From: Desulfotomaculum sp.
GTDB lineage: Bacteria > Bacillota > Desulfotomaculia > Desulfotomaculales > Ammonificaceae
NCBI GenBank assembly: GCA_012961725.1
Contig: DTYU01000179.1
Span: forward strand, 1-13,114
Reading direction: 5' to 3'
Length of the DNA stretch: 13,114 nucleotides
The position numbers and the translations under genes are program-made. Each line of letters begins with the position of its first letter. The stretch's first letter is position 1. Shown in pieces: positions 5,644 to 12,289 of this stretch. The notes under the pieces were generated by a model. It saw only the letters and a program-made list of their open reading frames with translations, was not told the DNA's origin and ran no database searches.

Positions 5644-7074
5644 TTGAAGAAGTCATTTAATATCCCGCGGGTGATAATCGGTGCCCCGCAGGGTCGTTCT
5701 GGGAAGACGACGGTAACGACGGGGCTGGTGGCCGCTTTTGCAGCCCGGGGCCTCAAGGTGCAGCCCTTTAAGAAAGGGCCGGATTTCATCGATCCCAGTT
5801 GGCTCAGCAAGGTGGCAGGGCGGCCCTGCCGCAACCTTGACGCCTTTTTCATGGACAGGGAAGCGCTTCAAAGCTGCCTGTGGAAGGGCTCAACTGGTGC
5901 GGAGATCGCGGTCATCGAAGGTGCAATGGGCCTTTTTGACGGGGTCGACCTGCAGGGAAGCGGCAGCACTGCCGAGATAGCAAAAGCCCTCGAGAGTCCG
6001 GTCCTGCTGGTCGTAAATGCGGTGCGGATGACCAGGAGCATTGCAGCAATCGTGTTGGGGTGTCAAAATTTTGACCCAGAGGTAAATATAGGCGGGGTTA
6101 TTTTGAACAATGTGGCCCGCCCGCGCCACGAGAAGATGCTCCGGGCGGCGGTGGAAACGTATTGTGGCTTACCTGTGGTTGGTGCGCTGCCCAAAAACAA
6201 GGCCTGGGAGATACCCGACCGGCACTTGGGCCTGATACCGGCGGGGGAGGACGAGCGCCTTTTTCAAGCTGCGGAGGCAGCGCGTGAAGGCGCCGAAAAC
6301 TATATTGACCTGGACGCGATACTGGAGATCGCCCGATCGGCGCCGCCGCTTCCGTGGAGGCGGGCGGTTTGCAGGGCTGCCGGGCAGGCGAGGGGCCGGG
6401 TTCGGGTGGGCATTTTCCGTGACCGCGCCTTCAGCTTTTATTATCCGGAAAACTTTGAAGCCCTGGAGGATGCCGGCGCAAGCCTCGTGTTTATAGACGC
6501 CTTGGCCGATCTGCTCCCTGAGATTGACGCGCTTTATATCGGCGGCGGCTTCCCCGAGGTCTTTGCCGCTGAGCTGCAAGCGAATACGGCTTTACGGGAC
6601 GCGGTACGCCAAAAGGTAGAAGACGGTATGCCCGTATACGCAGAGTGCGGGGGGCTCATCTACCTCGCACGGTCACTGCTGTACAATAACAAAAGGTATG
6701 CGATGGTAGGCGCGTTTCCCTTCGACGTGGAAATGGGAACTGAGCCGCGGGGCCACGGTTACATGTGCTTGAAGGTGTTGGCAGGCAACCCTTATTTCAG
6801 TCCGGGAAAAGAGATCAGGGGGCATGAGTTCCACCACTCTTGGGTATCAAGTCTGCCCGCCGGTACCGTTTTCGGCTATGCGGTTAAGCGGGGCTGCGGG
6901 ATAAACGGGAGCGTGGACGGGATTGTCTATAAGAACACAATGGCTTCATACTGCCACCTGCACGCGCTTGCGGTGCCGGAATGGGCGCCTGTGTTCGTAG
7001 CTAAGGCGCTTTCGTACCGGCGCGTACAGGAGGCGAAACTCGGGGGTGCGGTCCCCGCCGGGTCCGGGCGGTAG
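5644..7074 (+). CDS. cbiA: Cobyrinate a,c-diamide synthase family amidotransferase (CbiA; possible siroheme amidase DsrN)
   Basis: This family converts two carboxylates (side chains a and c) of a tetrapyrrole to amides using glutamine and ATP. The 476-residue protein has both domains. The N-terminal ATP-binding domain has GAPQGRSGKTTVTTGL (residues 13-28) and the substrate-loop signature QPFKKGPDFIDP. The C-terminal class-I glutaminase domain has YIGGGFPE, nucleophile Cys335 in YAECGGLIYL, and a catalytic His in SYCHLHAL (438 or 440). The start is TTG at 5644 with a G-rich ribosome site (GGAGGTCGGGGGGA) upstream. It lies just after dsrC, and in sulfur oxidisers and reducers a CbiA homologue in dsr loci, DsrN, amidates siroheme for DsrAB. 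That makes DsrN a serious alternative to cobalamin synthesis. No other cobalamin gene is in the window. The terminator after dsrC implies a separate transcript. Confidence 0.88.
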   Translation: MKKSFNIPRVIIGAPQGRSGKTTVTTGLVAAFAARGLKVQPFKKGPDFIDPSWLSKVAGRPCRNLDAFFMDREALQSCLWKGSTGAEIAVIEGAMGLFDGVDLQGSGSTAEIAKALESPVLLVVNAVRMTRSIAAIVLGCQNFDPEVNIGGVILNNVARPRHEKMLRAAVETYCGLPVVGALPKNKAWEIPDRHLGLIPAGEDERLFQAAEAAREGAENYIDLDAILEIARSAPPLPWRRAVCRAAGQARGRVRVGIFRDRAFSFYYPENFEALEDAGASLVFIDALADLLPEIDALYIGGGFPEVFAAELQANTALRDAVRQKVEDGMPVYAECGGLIYLARSLLYNNKRYAMVGAFPFDVEMGTEPRGHGYMCLKVLAGNPYFSPGKEIRGHEFHHSWVSSLPAGTVFGYAVKRGCGINGSVDGIVYKNTMASYCHLHALAVPEWAPVFVAKALSYRRVQEAKLGGAVPAGSGR

Positions 7075-7132
7075 TTTAAACCGCTTATTTCTCACTTGTC
7101 GCTGTGGGCTCGTGGGACAGGAGGCGCCGGTA

Positions 7133-7891
7133 GTGAAAATGGTTCGAGATTCTACGGGTAAACCTTGGATGCGGGGGCGGTTGCGACTGGCCTGCCTGTC
7201 CGGCAGACAGGTGACTGAGAGTTCGTGGGAAGTAACGCCTGCCGCTGCCCGGGGGCTGCAGGAGGAGCTAAGGGGCCGGGTGGTCGTGAGCGGCGGACCT
7301 GCAGCGGAATCACTCCGTACGGTTGCCGGGCTCGACGTCTCCTTCTGCCGGGAAAAGGTGCTCCTTTTCGCCGCGGTGGTGGTACTAAGAATACCGGGAT
7401 TCGCCGTGGTAGAAGAGGGGACGGCGGTTGTGGCGGCTAAGTTTCCATATGTTCCGGGCCTGCTTGCTTTCAGGGAAGGGCCGGCGTTGCTGAAGGCGCT
7501 TCAGGAAATCAAGACCACTGTTGACCTTTTGGTTTTTGACGGGCAGGGAATCGCCCACCCGAGAGGGCTGGGGATCGCCAGCCACTTAGGCGTACTGCTG
7601 GAGCGCCCTGCGATAGGCGTAGCCAAGCGCCGTCTTGTCGGGGAGTATATTATGCCCCCGCCGGAAAGGGGTGCCTATACATACCTTTTTTACGGGGAGA
7701 GGAAGGTTGGTACGGTCCTACGGACACGGGCTGGTGCAAAGCCGGTTTTTGTTTCGCCAGGCCACCTGGTTGGCATTCATGAGGCTACGGTGCTTGCGTA
7801 CGCGCTCTGTACTAAGTTCAGACTGCCGGAACCGATCCGTGCGGCGCACAACCTGAGCCGCAGGCTTTTTTACAGGTATAGAAACATTTAG
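7133..7891 (+). CDS. nfi: Endonuclease V (deoxyinosine-specific)
   Basis: Endonuclease V nicks DNA one base 3' of deoxyinosine, starting repair of deaminated adenine. From the GTG at 7133 the protein is 252 residues. Conserved elements in order are VAGLDVSF (Asp68), FPYVPGLLAFREGP (Tyr106 wedge region and Glu115), the central motif DGQGIAHPRGLGIASHLG (Asp136 and the HPR), IGVAKRRLVG, and VSPGHLVGIHEA (His211). Asp68, Glu115, Asp136 and His211 form the Mg site. An open frame runs back to 7046 inside the previous gene. AGGAGG at 7119-7124 sits eight bases before GTG 7133, so I prefer that start (ATG 7139 is next best). It follows the CbiA-family gene by 58 bases and probably shares its transcript; no functional link is evident. 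About 30 N-terminal residues exceed the usual family start. Confidence 0.93.
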   Translation: MKMVRDSTGKPWMRGRLRLACLSGRQVTESSWEVTPAAARGLQEELRGRVVVSGGPAAESLRTVAGLDVSFCREKVLLFAAVVVLRIPGFAVVEEGTAVVAAKFPYVPGLLAFREGPALLKALQEIKTTVDLLVFDGQGIAHPRGLGIASHLGVLLERPAIGVAKRRLVGEYIMPPPERGAYTYLFYGERKVGTVLRTRAGAKPVFVSPGHLVGIHEATVLAYALCTKFRLPEPIRAAHNLSRRLFYRYRNI

Positions 7892-7913
7892 GGTTTTTGT
7901 GCCCAGGTGCCCC

Positions 7914-7945
7914 AAAGACGGTATAAAGAGACCGTCTTTTTTTAT
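7914..7945 (+). terminator. Rho-independent terminator after endonuclease V
   Basis: AAAGACGGT (7914-7922) pairs with ACCGTCTTT (7931-7939) over an eight-base loop, followed by TTTTATTT. It lies 22 bases after the nfi stop and should end the cbiA-nfi transcript. Confidence 0.9.
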
Positions 7946-7990
7946 TTATATTCCTTCCTTTCAGGGTAAAACTAAGACGGGAAGCAACCA

Positions 7991-8045
7991 TTCAGGCTGC
8001 ACCGACGGAACCCGGCTTATCGTTGCGCGCTGGGCGGTGCCTGAA
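7991..8045 (+). promoter_or_regulatory. Structured leader upstream of sleB
   Basis: Three nested pairings form one long hairpin 38 bases before the sleB start: TTCAG (7991-7995) with CTGAA (8041-8045); GCACCG (7999-8004) with CGGTGC (8035-8040), with gct bulged; and CCCGGC (8011-8016) with GCTGGG (8029-8034, one G-U pair). The loop is 12 bases. The sequence after it is AATAATTACG, not a T-run, so it is not an ordinary terminator. It could be a 5' untranslated structure or a DNA palindrome bound by a regulator. I do not recognise a known riboswitch. Confidence 0.4.
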
Positions 8046-8082
8046 TAATTACGACGAGAAGCGGTTGCCGGGAGGGGTGTAT

Positions 8083-8769
8083 ATGAATTCACGCCGGATC
8101 CGCTTAAGCATTATGGTGGTGACAGGTTGCCTGCTCCTTTTCGTGATCGGTTCGCGCGCCACGGCACAGAACCCTGTGCTCTACTGGGGTACTACAGGCT
8201 GGCAGGTTTCCCAGGTGCAGCAGCGCCTGGCCTCGTGGGGGTACTACGGCGGGCCGGTAGACGGGATTTTTGGCAACGAGACCGCAAGAGCGGTGCGTAC
8301 CTTCCAGTGGAAGAACGGACTGCGCGTCGATGGGATAGTCGGCCCGGAAACCTGGGCGGCACTCGGGTTTCCCGCTGCACGTGCGGCACCGGCCGTTTCG
8401 CGCGGGTATGTCTCCGACCGCGATTCGGTGACGCTGCTCGCGCGGGTGATTATGGGAGAGGCGGCTGACGAACCTTTTGAAGGAAAGGTTGCCGTGGGAG
8501 CGGTCATCCTGAACCGGATGCGCAACGCTTCCTTTCCGCATACCATAGCCGGCGTTATCTTTCAGCCGGGGGCGTTCGAATCGGTCGCCAACGGAGAGGT
8601 GTGGCGGGCGCTTTCCACGGATGCTATCCGGGCGGCGGAACTGGCGCTCTCCGGTTGGGACCCGACGGGCGGGGCGCTTTATTTCTGGAACCCGGCAAAG
8701 CCGGTATCGGCATGGATCTGGACGCGGACGATAATTGCCCGCATCGGGCGCCACGTTTTCGCCCTCTAA
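8083..8769 (+). CDS. sleB: Spore cortex-lytic enzyme SleB
   Basis: SleB is a lytic transglycosylase made in the forespore, exported to the inner membrane/cortex interface, and active on muramic-lactam cortex peptidoglycan at germination. From ATG 8083 the protein is 228 residues. It has a signal peptide (about 1-28, ending SRATA before QN), a peptidoglycan-binding-1 domain (about 37-94, GWQVSQVQQRL and VDGIFGNETARAVRTFQ), a linker, and a hydrolase-2 catalytic domain (about 114-228) with the conserved Glu126 in MGEAADEPFEGKVAVGAVILNR-type context. An open frame extends upstream to 8023, but GGAGG at 8071-8075 with seven-base spacing and the clean signal peptide select 8083. ypeB follows 39 bases later, the classical bicistron. 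A forespore sigma-G promoter is expected; I could not identify one. Confidence 0.94.
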   Translation: MNSRRIRLSIMVVTGCLLLFVIGSRATAQNPVLYWGTTGWQVSQVQQRLASWGYYGGPVDGIFGNETARAVRTFQWKNGLRVDGIVGPETWAALGFPAARAAPAVSRGYVSDRDSVTLLARVIMGEAADEPFEGKVAVGAVILNRMRNASFPHTIAGVIFQPGAFESVANGEVWRALSTDAIRAAELALSGWDPTGGALYFWNPAKPVSAWIWTRTIIARIGRHVFAL

Positions 8770-8808
8770 CCAGGGGGTTTCAATAGGCCAGGACGGAGGG
8801 GAAGAGAG

Positions 8809-10173
8809 ATGCGCTTCAGGTTCCTCACCATCTTTTTGACGGGGTTGGTTGCCCTGGCCATAGCGGCCTGGGGTTACAACCAGTATACTTTGCAGCGGGC
8901 GATGGAAATTGACCTTAATAACCGCTACCAGCGTGCTTTCTACGACCTGCTTTCAGGAACCCAGAATCTCGAGGTACTGTTGGGAAAGAGCTTGGTTGTG
9001 GGGGGGCGTGAGCAGTCGAGCGCCGTCTTTGCTTCTATCTGGCAGCAGGCGATGAGGGCCCAGGAGAATCTTGGACAGCTCCCCGTCTCGATGCAGTATA
9101 CAGAACGGACGGCGAAGTTCCTCACGCAGGCGGCGGATTACGCCAACACCCTGCTGAGGCGGGCGGGGACTGGTGCCCCCGTAGACCGTAAGCACTGGGA
9201 GCGGCTAAAGCAGCTTTACAACCAGGCCGCGGTTTTAAACCGGGAGCTTTACAAGGTGGAGGCACGGATAGCCGCAAACGGAGCACGCTTCTGGGAAATA
9301 CCGCGTGTGGTTGCAGCAAAACAGGGCATTGCGAGGATGCCGCTGCCGGGAGCGCATTCCGACTTCCGGGCAATCAACCGTGAGATGCAGACCTATCCGA
9401 CGCTGATCTACGACGGGCCCTTTTCGGATCACTTAGAACGGAAGCAGCCGCTCGGGCTTACGGGAAAGGTGATTTCTCCCGCGACCGCCCGGGAGCGGGC
9501 GCTGTCCCTAATCGACCGGGCTCCCGGAACCAACTATACTGCAAGAGTCGCCGGGACGGTGAAGGGCCGCATTCCGGCATACAGGGTCCAGGTCACCGGC
9601 CGCCGGGCAGGGCCTGACGAAAAGGCCGTTATGCTGATCAGCAGAAAAGGCGGACACCCGGTCTTGCTCATAGTCGACCGGGATATCGGGGGGCGCCGGA
9701 TCGATATGGCGGAAGCCCAGAGGCGCGCGGAGGCATACTTGAAGCGGCTCGGTCATGCGGACATGCGCCTCACTTATCGCATCTGCAGGAACGGCACCGC
9801 CATCTTCAACTTCGCCGGAGAGGAGCAGGGAGCGGTCATCTACCCCGATCTCGTGAAGGTGACGGTGGCCCTCGACAACGGCAGGGTCACCGGAATGGAT
9901 GCCGCCGGTTACCTGATGGCGCATCACCGGCGCGGAACCTTTAAACCCTCGTTGTCCCTTGAGCGGGCCCGTTCGTTCGTAAGCCCCCACCTTGAGGTGG
10001 ACCGGGTGCGCCTGGCAGTCATCCCCACCGATGCCGGAAAAGAAAAGCTTACGTATGAGTTTAGGGGTTCAACCGGCCCGAACACGTTCTTAGTCTATAT
10101 CGATGCCGTGAGCGGCGAGGAGGCCAAGATCCTGAAGCTTATCAAGACGCCTGGAGGAACCCTGGTGATGTAA
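8809..10173 (+). CDS. ypeB: Germination protein YpeB
   Basis: YpeB is needed for SleB to accumulate and be held inactive in the dormant spore; the two stabilise each other. The 454-residue protein has an N-terminal membrane anchor (about 5-23), then a helical region rich in Gln, Leu and Arg (about 25-190). The C-terminal half has three PepSY-like alpha/beta units: about 221-290 (ATARERALSLIDR), 301-377 (AEAQRRAEAYLKRLG) and 383-454 (LERARSFVSP). Length and layout match the family. ATG 8809 follows GGAGGG (8795-8800) with eight-base spacing. The stop at 10171-10173 is 20 bases before a terminator hairpin. Identification rests on the pairing with sleB, the anchor and the PepSY repeats. Confidence 0.92.
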   Translation: MRFRFLTIFLTGLVALAIAAWGYNQYTLQRAMEIDLNNRYQRAFYDLLSGTQNLEVLLGKSLVVGGREQSSAVFASIWQQAMRAQENLGQLPVSMQYTERTAKFLTQAADYANTLLRRAGTGAPVDRKHWERLKQLYNQAAVLNRELYKVEARIAANGARFWEIPRVVAAKQGIARMPLPGAHSDFRAINREMQTYPTLIYDGPFSDHLERKQPLGLTGKVISPATARERALSLIDRAPGTNYTARVAGTVKGRIPAYRVQVTGRRAGPDEKAVMLISRKGGHPVLLIVDRDIGGRRIDMAEAQRRAEAYLKRLGHADMRLTYRICRNGTAIFNFAGEEQGAVIYPDLVKVTVALDNGRVTGMDAAGYLMAHHRRGTFKPSLSLERARSFVSPHLEVDRVRLAVIPTDAGKEKLTYEFRGSTGPNTFLVYIDAVSGEEAKILKLIKTPGGTLVM

Positions 10174-10186
10174 GACCGAGTCTCCT

Positions 10187-10228
10187 AAACAAAACAGCAA
10201 TTGCCGGGCTTGTCCCGGTAATTGCTGT
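10187..10228 (-). terminator. Terminator between convergent ypeB and HEAT-repeat gene
   Basis: A 15-base stem (10194-10208 with 10214-10228, ACAGCAATTGCCGGG, one G-U pair) closes on the loop CTTGT. On the minus strand it is followed by TTTTGTTT (10187-10193), a good intrinsic terminator for the minus-strand HEAT gene. On the plus strand only AAATTC follows, so termination of sleB-ypeB would be weaker or assisted, though the same hairpin probably serves both. Confidence 0.8.
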
Positions 10229-10245
10229 AAATTCAAGATTGCTAT

Positions 10246-10320
10246 ACTTTTTCGGAAAACGGTTTCGCCGAGCAGGGGCACGATACACTCAAGCAGAGCG
10301 ATCGTACACTTTTTCGGAAA
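10246..10320. repeat. 13-base direct repeat at the 3' end of the HEAT gene
   Basis: ACTTTTTCGGAAA occurs at 10246-10258 and again at 10308-10320. The second copy lies inside the last codons of the minus-strand HEAT gene and the first lies just past its stop. A shorter related piece, GATACACT (10282-10289), lies between. It may be a decayed partial duplication of the gene's 3' end. Confidence 0.45.
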
Positions 10321-10834
10321 GCGCAGTTAAAACGGGTTTCGTAACCTGCGCCGGATCCATCTGCATCAGCGCCCTTGCTATGGTGGCTTGGACGGCACGC
10401 ACCGCCCAATAATCATCTTTTAGAGAACGGCTCAACATCTTTATCGCTTTGGGATCCTTGAGCTGCCCAAGGCCTACCGCTGCATAGTGACGAACCTGCC
10501 AGTATTCGTCCTGCAAAGCCTCGATCAAGGGATCAACTGCCCTTGCATCACCGATCTCCCCAAGGGATTTGGCTGCCCGCCACCTGACCTCTCCCGAAGG
10601 ATCTTTTAGCAGCGCGATCAGCCCGTCCACCGCTTTTTCAGCGCCCAATCTTCCCAAGGACTCAGCTGCCCTTTCGCGGACGTCAGCATCAGCGTCCTTT
10701 AACGCTTCGATCAAGGGATCCACGGCCTTCGCCTCACCCAAGTACCCCAGCCTTGCTGCGGCAATTGCCCTTGCCTGCCAGTCCTCACGCTTGTTCTGCA
10801 GGGTTTTTATCAGGGCGTCTACTTCGGCACTCAC
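10289..10834 (-). CDS. HEAT-repeat (PBS-lyase type) protein
   Basis: A 181-residue all-helical protein built from HEAT-like repeats of about 31 residues. Four clear units begin with AVDPLIEALKDADADVR, AVDGLIALLKDPSGEVR, AVDPLIEALQDEYWQVR and AIKMLSRSLKDDYWAVR, each followed by an RAAxSLGxLG-type second helix. A weaker unit lies at the N-terminus. Such solenoids bind other proteins; no catalytic residues are present, and the phycocyanobilin-lyase name only reflects the repeat family. The start is GTG at 10834-10832 with AAGGAGGGGG just upstream. It has its own promoter (10881-10910) and terminator, so it is monocistronic, and its partner cannot be read from the context. No signal peptide or membrane segment is visible, so it should be cytoplasmic. 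Confidence 0.9.
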   Translation of the reverse strand: MSAEVDALIKTLQNKREDWQARAIAAARLGYLGEAKAVDPLIEALKDADADVRERAAESLGRLGAEKAVDGLIALLKDPSGEVRWRAAKSLGEIGDARAVDPLIEALQDEYWQVRHYAAVGLGQLKDPKAIKMLSRSLKDDYWAVRAVQATIARALMQMDPAQVTKPVLTALSEKVYDRSA

Positions 10835-10880
10835 TCTTTCCCCCTCCTTAAAAGTACATGAAAAAAAGATCGTTAGATCA

Positions 10881-10910
10881 ATTATAATACCCGGGTACGC
10901 GAAGATTCAA
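10881..10910 (-). promoter_or_regulatory. Sigma-A-type promoter of the HEAT-repeat gene
   Basis: On the minus strand TTGAAT (10910-10905) and a perfect TATAAT (10886-10881) are separated by 18 bases. Transcription should begin near 10874, about 40 bases before the GTG start, leaving room for the AAGGAGG site. Confidence 0.78.
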
Positions 10911-11028
10911 TCGGTATTCTAAAAAAGTCAAAATTTTTACTGATAACTCTCTCTCGTGTTACCCAATACGCATAGTTCTCTTCTTGGAGGAGTACATCTT
11001 TGCTGGTCAAGTTAAAGGCCTTAAAATC

Positions 11029-11057
11029 TTGCGAACGCTTTGTTTGCCGTTTATAAT
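11029..11057 (+). promoter_or_regulatory. Sigma-A-type promoter of the prenyltransferase gene
   Basis: TTGCGA (11029-11034) and a perfect TATAAT (11052-11057) with 17-base spacing lie 55 bases before the GTG at 11113. Together with the minus-strand promoter at 10881-10910 this makes a divergent intergenic region; the 107 bases between 10922 and 11028 hold nothing I recognise. Confidence 0.75.
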
Positions 11058-11112
11058 GTTAAACAAGTAAATTAGCGGGATGATAAGGAAAAGATAAGAC
11101 CGGGCAGAAAGG

Positions 11113-12036
11113 GTGTTTGGTTTGCCGGAGGGGATGCCGCACCTTCTAACGGAAGCGCCGGCAGTCGGCAGATGGGAGAGGATTAAGGCTTATGTTGAAG
11201 TAACAAAGCCGCGTTCGGTTTTTCTCTTGGTTTTTACCGCGGTGGTCCCGTTAGTGGTGGCGCTCCAGCAGGCGGCGTTTTCCTGGGTCCAGGTGTCTGC
11301 GGCGATCCTTGCAGTAACACTTGCCTGTGCGGGTGCAAACGCCGTCAGTTGTTATGTTGACCGGGATTTAGATGCGGCGATGCTCCGGACCTGCCAGCGG
11401 CCGGTGCCTTCCGGACGGATAAATCCCCCGGAGAAAGCCTTATATTGGGGGTTGTTTCTGTTTTTCGCGGCGCTCGTGCTCGGCTGGCGACTAAATCCTG
11501 TAGCCGGCATCTGTCTTTGCGGCGGCATGTTGGGTTATGTTGGCGTTTATAGCCTTTGGCTGAAGCGAAAGAGCGCCTGGAATATCGTTCTCGGCGGTTT
11601 CTCCGGCGGCCTGCCGGCGCTTTTCGGCTGGACTGCGGTCACCGGGCGAATCGATCTCCTGCCGGTGCTGATAGCGGGACTTGTTGTCCTCTGGATACCG
11701 AATCATATCTGGAGCCTGGCGATCTTTTACCGTGATGATTACGCCCGGGTACGGGTGCCTATGCTGCCAGTCGTAACGGATATTGCGAAGGCGTTGCACT
11801 GTCTTGTGCTGACGGTGCTGTTGATGGTCGCATTGTCGCTGTGGATCGGCTACGTGGGAAGCTGGGGCCCGGTCTACTGGAGTATTGCGCTGCTCTTGGG
11901 TGCGATAACCTTGGTGCTTAGTGTCGGTATCTACGTCAAACCTACCCAGGCGAATGCCTGGCGGCTCTTTAAGTTCTCCAGCCCTTACCTCTTCCTGCTT
12001 TTCTCCGGGATGCTGATCGATGTCTTGTTGTGTTGA
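11113..12036 (+). CDS. ctaB: Heme O synthase (protoheme IX farnesyltransferase), UbiA family
   Basis: CtaB/CyoE adds a farnesyl group to heme b to make heme O, for use directly or as heme A precursor in heme-copper oxidases. The 307-residue protein has about eight to nine membrane helices and both Asp-rich UbiA motifs. The first is Asn76-x6-Asp83-Arg-Asp85-x-Asp87 (ANAVSCYVDRDLDA, then RPVPSGRI). The second is Asp208-Asp209 in FYRDDYARVRVPMLPVV. The YARxxVPMLPVV stretch is diagnostic of heme O synthases rather than menaquinone or chlorophyll prenyltransferases. IPNHIW replaces the more usual TPPHFW. The start is uncertain: GTG 11113 has only a weak AGAAAGG close by, and ATG 11134 has GGAGGGG too close. 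A good promoter lies upstream. No oxidase gene is in the window, so what heme O serves in a presumed anaerobe is open. Confidence 0.85.
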   Translation: MFGLPEGMPHLLTEAPAVGRWERIKAYVEVTKPRSVFLLVFTAVVPLVVALQQAAFSWVQVSAAILAVTLACAGANAVSCYVDRDLDAAMLRTCQRPVPSGRINPPEKALYWGLFLFFAALVLGWRLNPVAGICLCGGMLGYVGVYSLWLKRKSAWNIVLGGFSGGLPALFGWTAVTGRIDLLPVLIAGLVVLWIPNHIWSLAIFYRDDYARVRVPMLPVVTDIAKALHCLVLTVLLMVALSLWIGYVGSWGPVYWSIALLLGAITLVLSVGIYVKPTQANAWRLFKFSSPYLFLLFSGMLIDVLLC

Positions 12037-12136
12037 CCCTCTACCGGTACCCGCGCGGCTTTCCTCAGGGTAAAGACTGTACAAAAGTCCCACGTGCGGC
12101 CCGCCGCACAATGCAAAGAATGAAGATCGGCGCTCT

Positions 12137-12204
12137 GCAAAGAGGCAAAGAGCATGGCCTATTCTTTCATATGCAAATTCATGGCGTTCTTGGCGTCTTG
12201 GCGG
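12137..12204. repeat. Imperfect palindromic repeat with tandem 8- to 9-base units
   Basis: The left arm GCAAAGAGGCAAAGAGCATGG (units GCAAAGAG; 12137-12157) is the imperfect reverse complement of the right arm CATGGCGTTCTTGGCGTC followed by TTGGCGG (12180-12204). Each arm is a tandem run of GC(A/C)AAGA-like units, and the space between is about 22 bases. The unit CTTGGCGTC/CTTGGCGGT resembles a dispersed intergenic repeat that I recall from many environmental bacterial genomes; this is memory, not a search. It would fold as a long imperfect hairpin. Confidence 0.5.
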
Positions 12205-12222
12205 TTTAGAGGGGAGCGGACC

Positions 12223-12285
12223 GTGCTCACCGGGATTCAGCCCGGGGCGGAGAAGGAACCGCCGAGTTTTTTGTCGAAAAGATGA
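12223..12285 (+). CDS. Possible 20-residue leader peptide upstream of wecG/tagA
   Basis: A GTG at 12223, six bases after GGGGAG, opens a 20-codon frame (VLTGIQPGAEKEPPSFLSKR) ending at TGA 12283-12285, four bases before the glycosyltransferase ATG at 12290. That gene has no good ribosome site of its own, so ribosomes finishing the short frame could re-initiate on it (translational coupling). The frame also spans the GGCGG/CCGCC hairpin and T6 run at 12246-12271, an attenuator-like arrangement. No conservation evidence is available; it may be chance or a gene remnant. Confidence 0.25.
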   Translation: MLTGIQPGAEKEPPSFLSKR

Positions 12286-12289
12286 GCTG

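Larger units (their letters stand above)
12037..12289. other. Intergenic region between ctaB and the glycosyltransferase gene
   Basis: This region holds no large gene. It contains a GTGCGG-cccg-CCGCAC hairpin (12094-12109) without a T-run, an imperfect palindromic repeat (12137-12204), and two short GC-rich inverted repeats: CCGGG-attcag-CCCGG (within 12230-12246) and GGCGG-N8-CCGCC (12246-12263), the latter followed by GAG and a T6 run. A 20-codon ORF (12223-12285) overlaps these last two. No clear sigma-A promoter for the downstream gene was found. Confidence 0.5.

Noticed and set aside
7046..7132. Upstream extension of endonuclease V overlapping the cbiA-family gene
   Set aside because: The extra 29 residues are outside the family and no ribosome site precedes 7046, whereas AGGAGG sits eight bases before GTG 7133.
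8041..8070. Forespore sigma-G promoter before sleB (TGAATA at 8042)
   Set aside because: No CATWMTA-like -10 follows at 15-16 bases, and the TGAATA is part of the leader hairpin arm.
8104..8754. 216-residue minus-strand frame opposite sleB
   Set aside because: Shadow of sleB, rich in Arg/Pro/Cys, with no ribosome site or family motif.
11491..12111. 206-residue minus-strand frame opposite ctaB
   Set aside because: Shadow of the prenyltransferase gene; the Gln/His/Arg-rich translation of antisense membrane helices has no domain.
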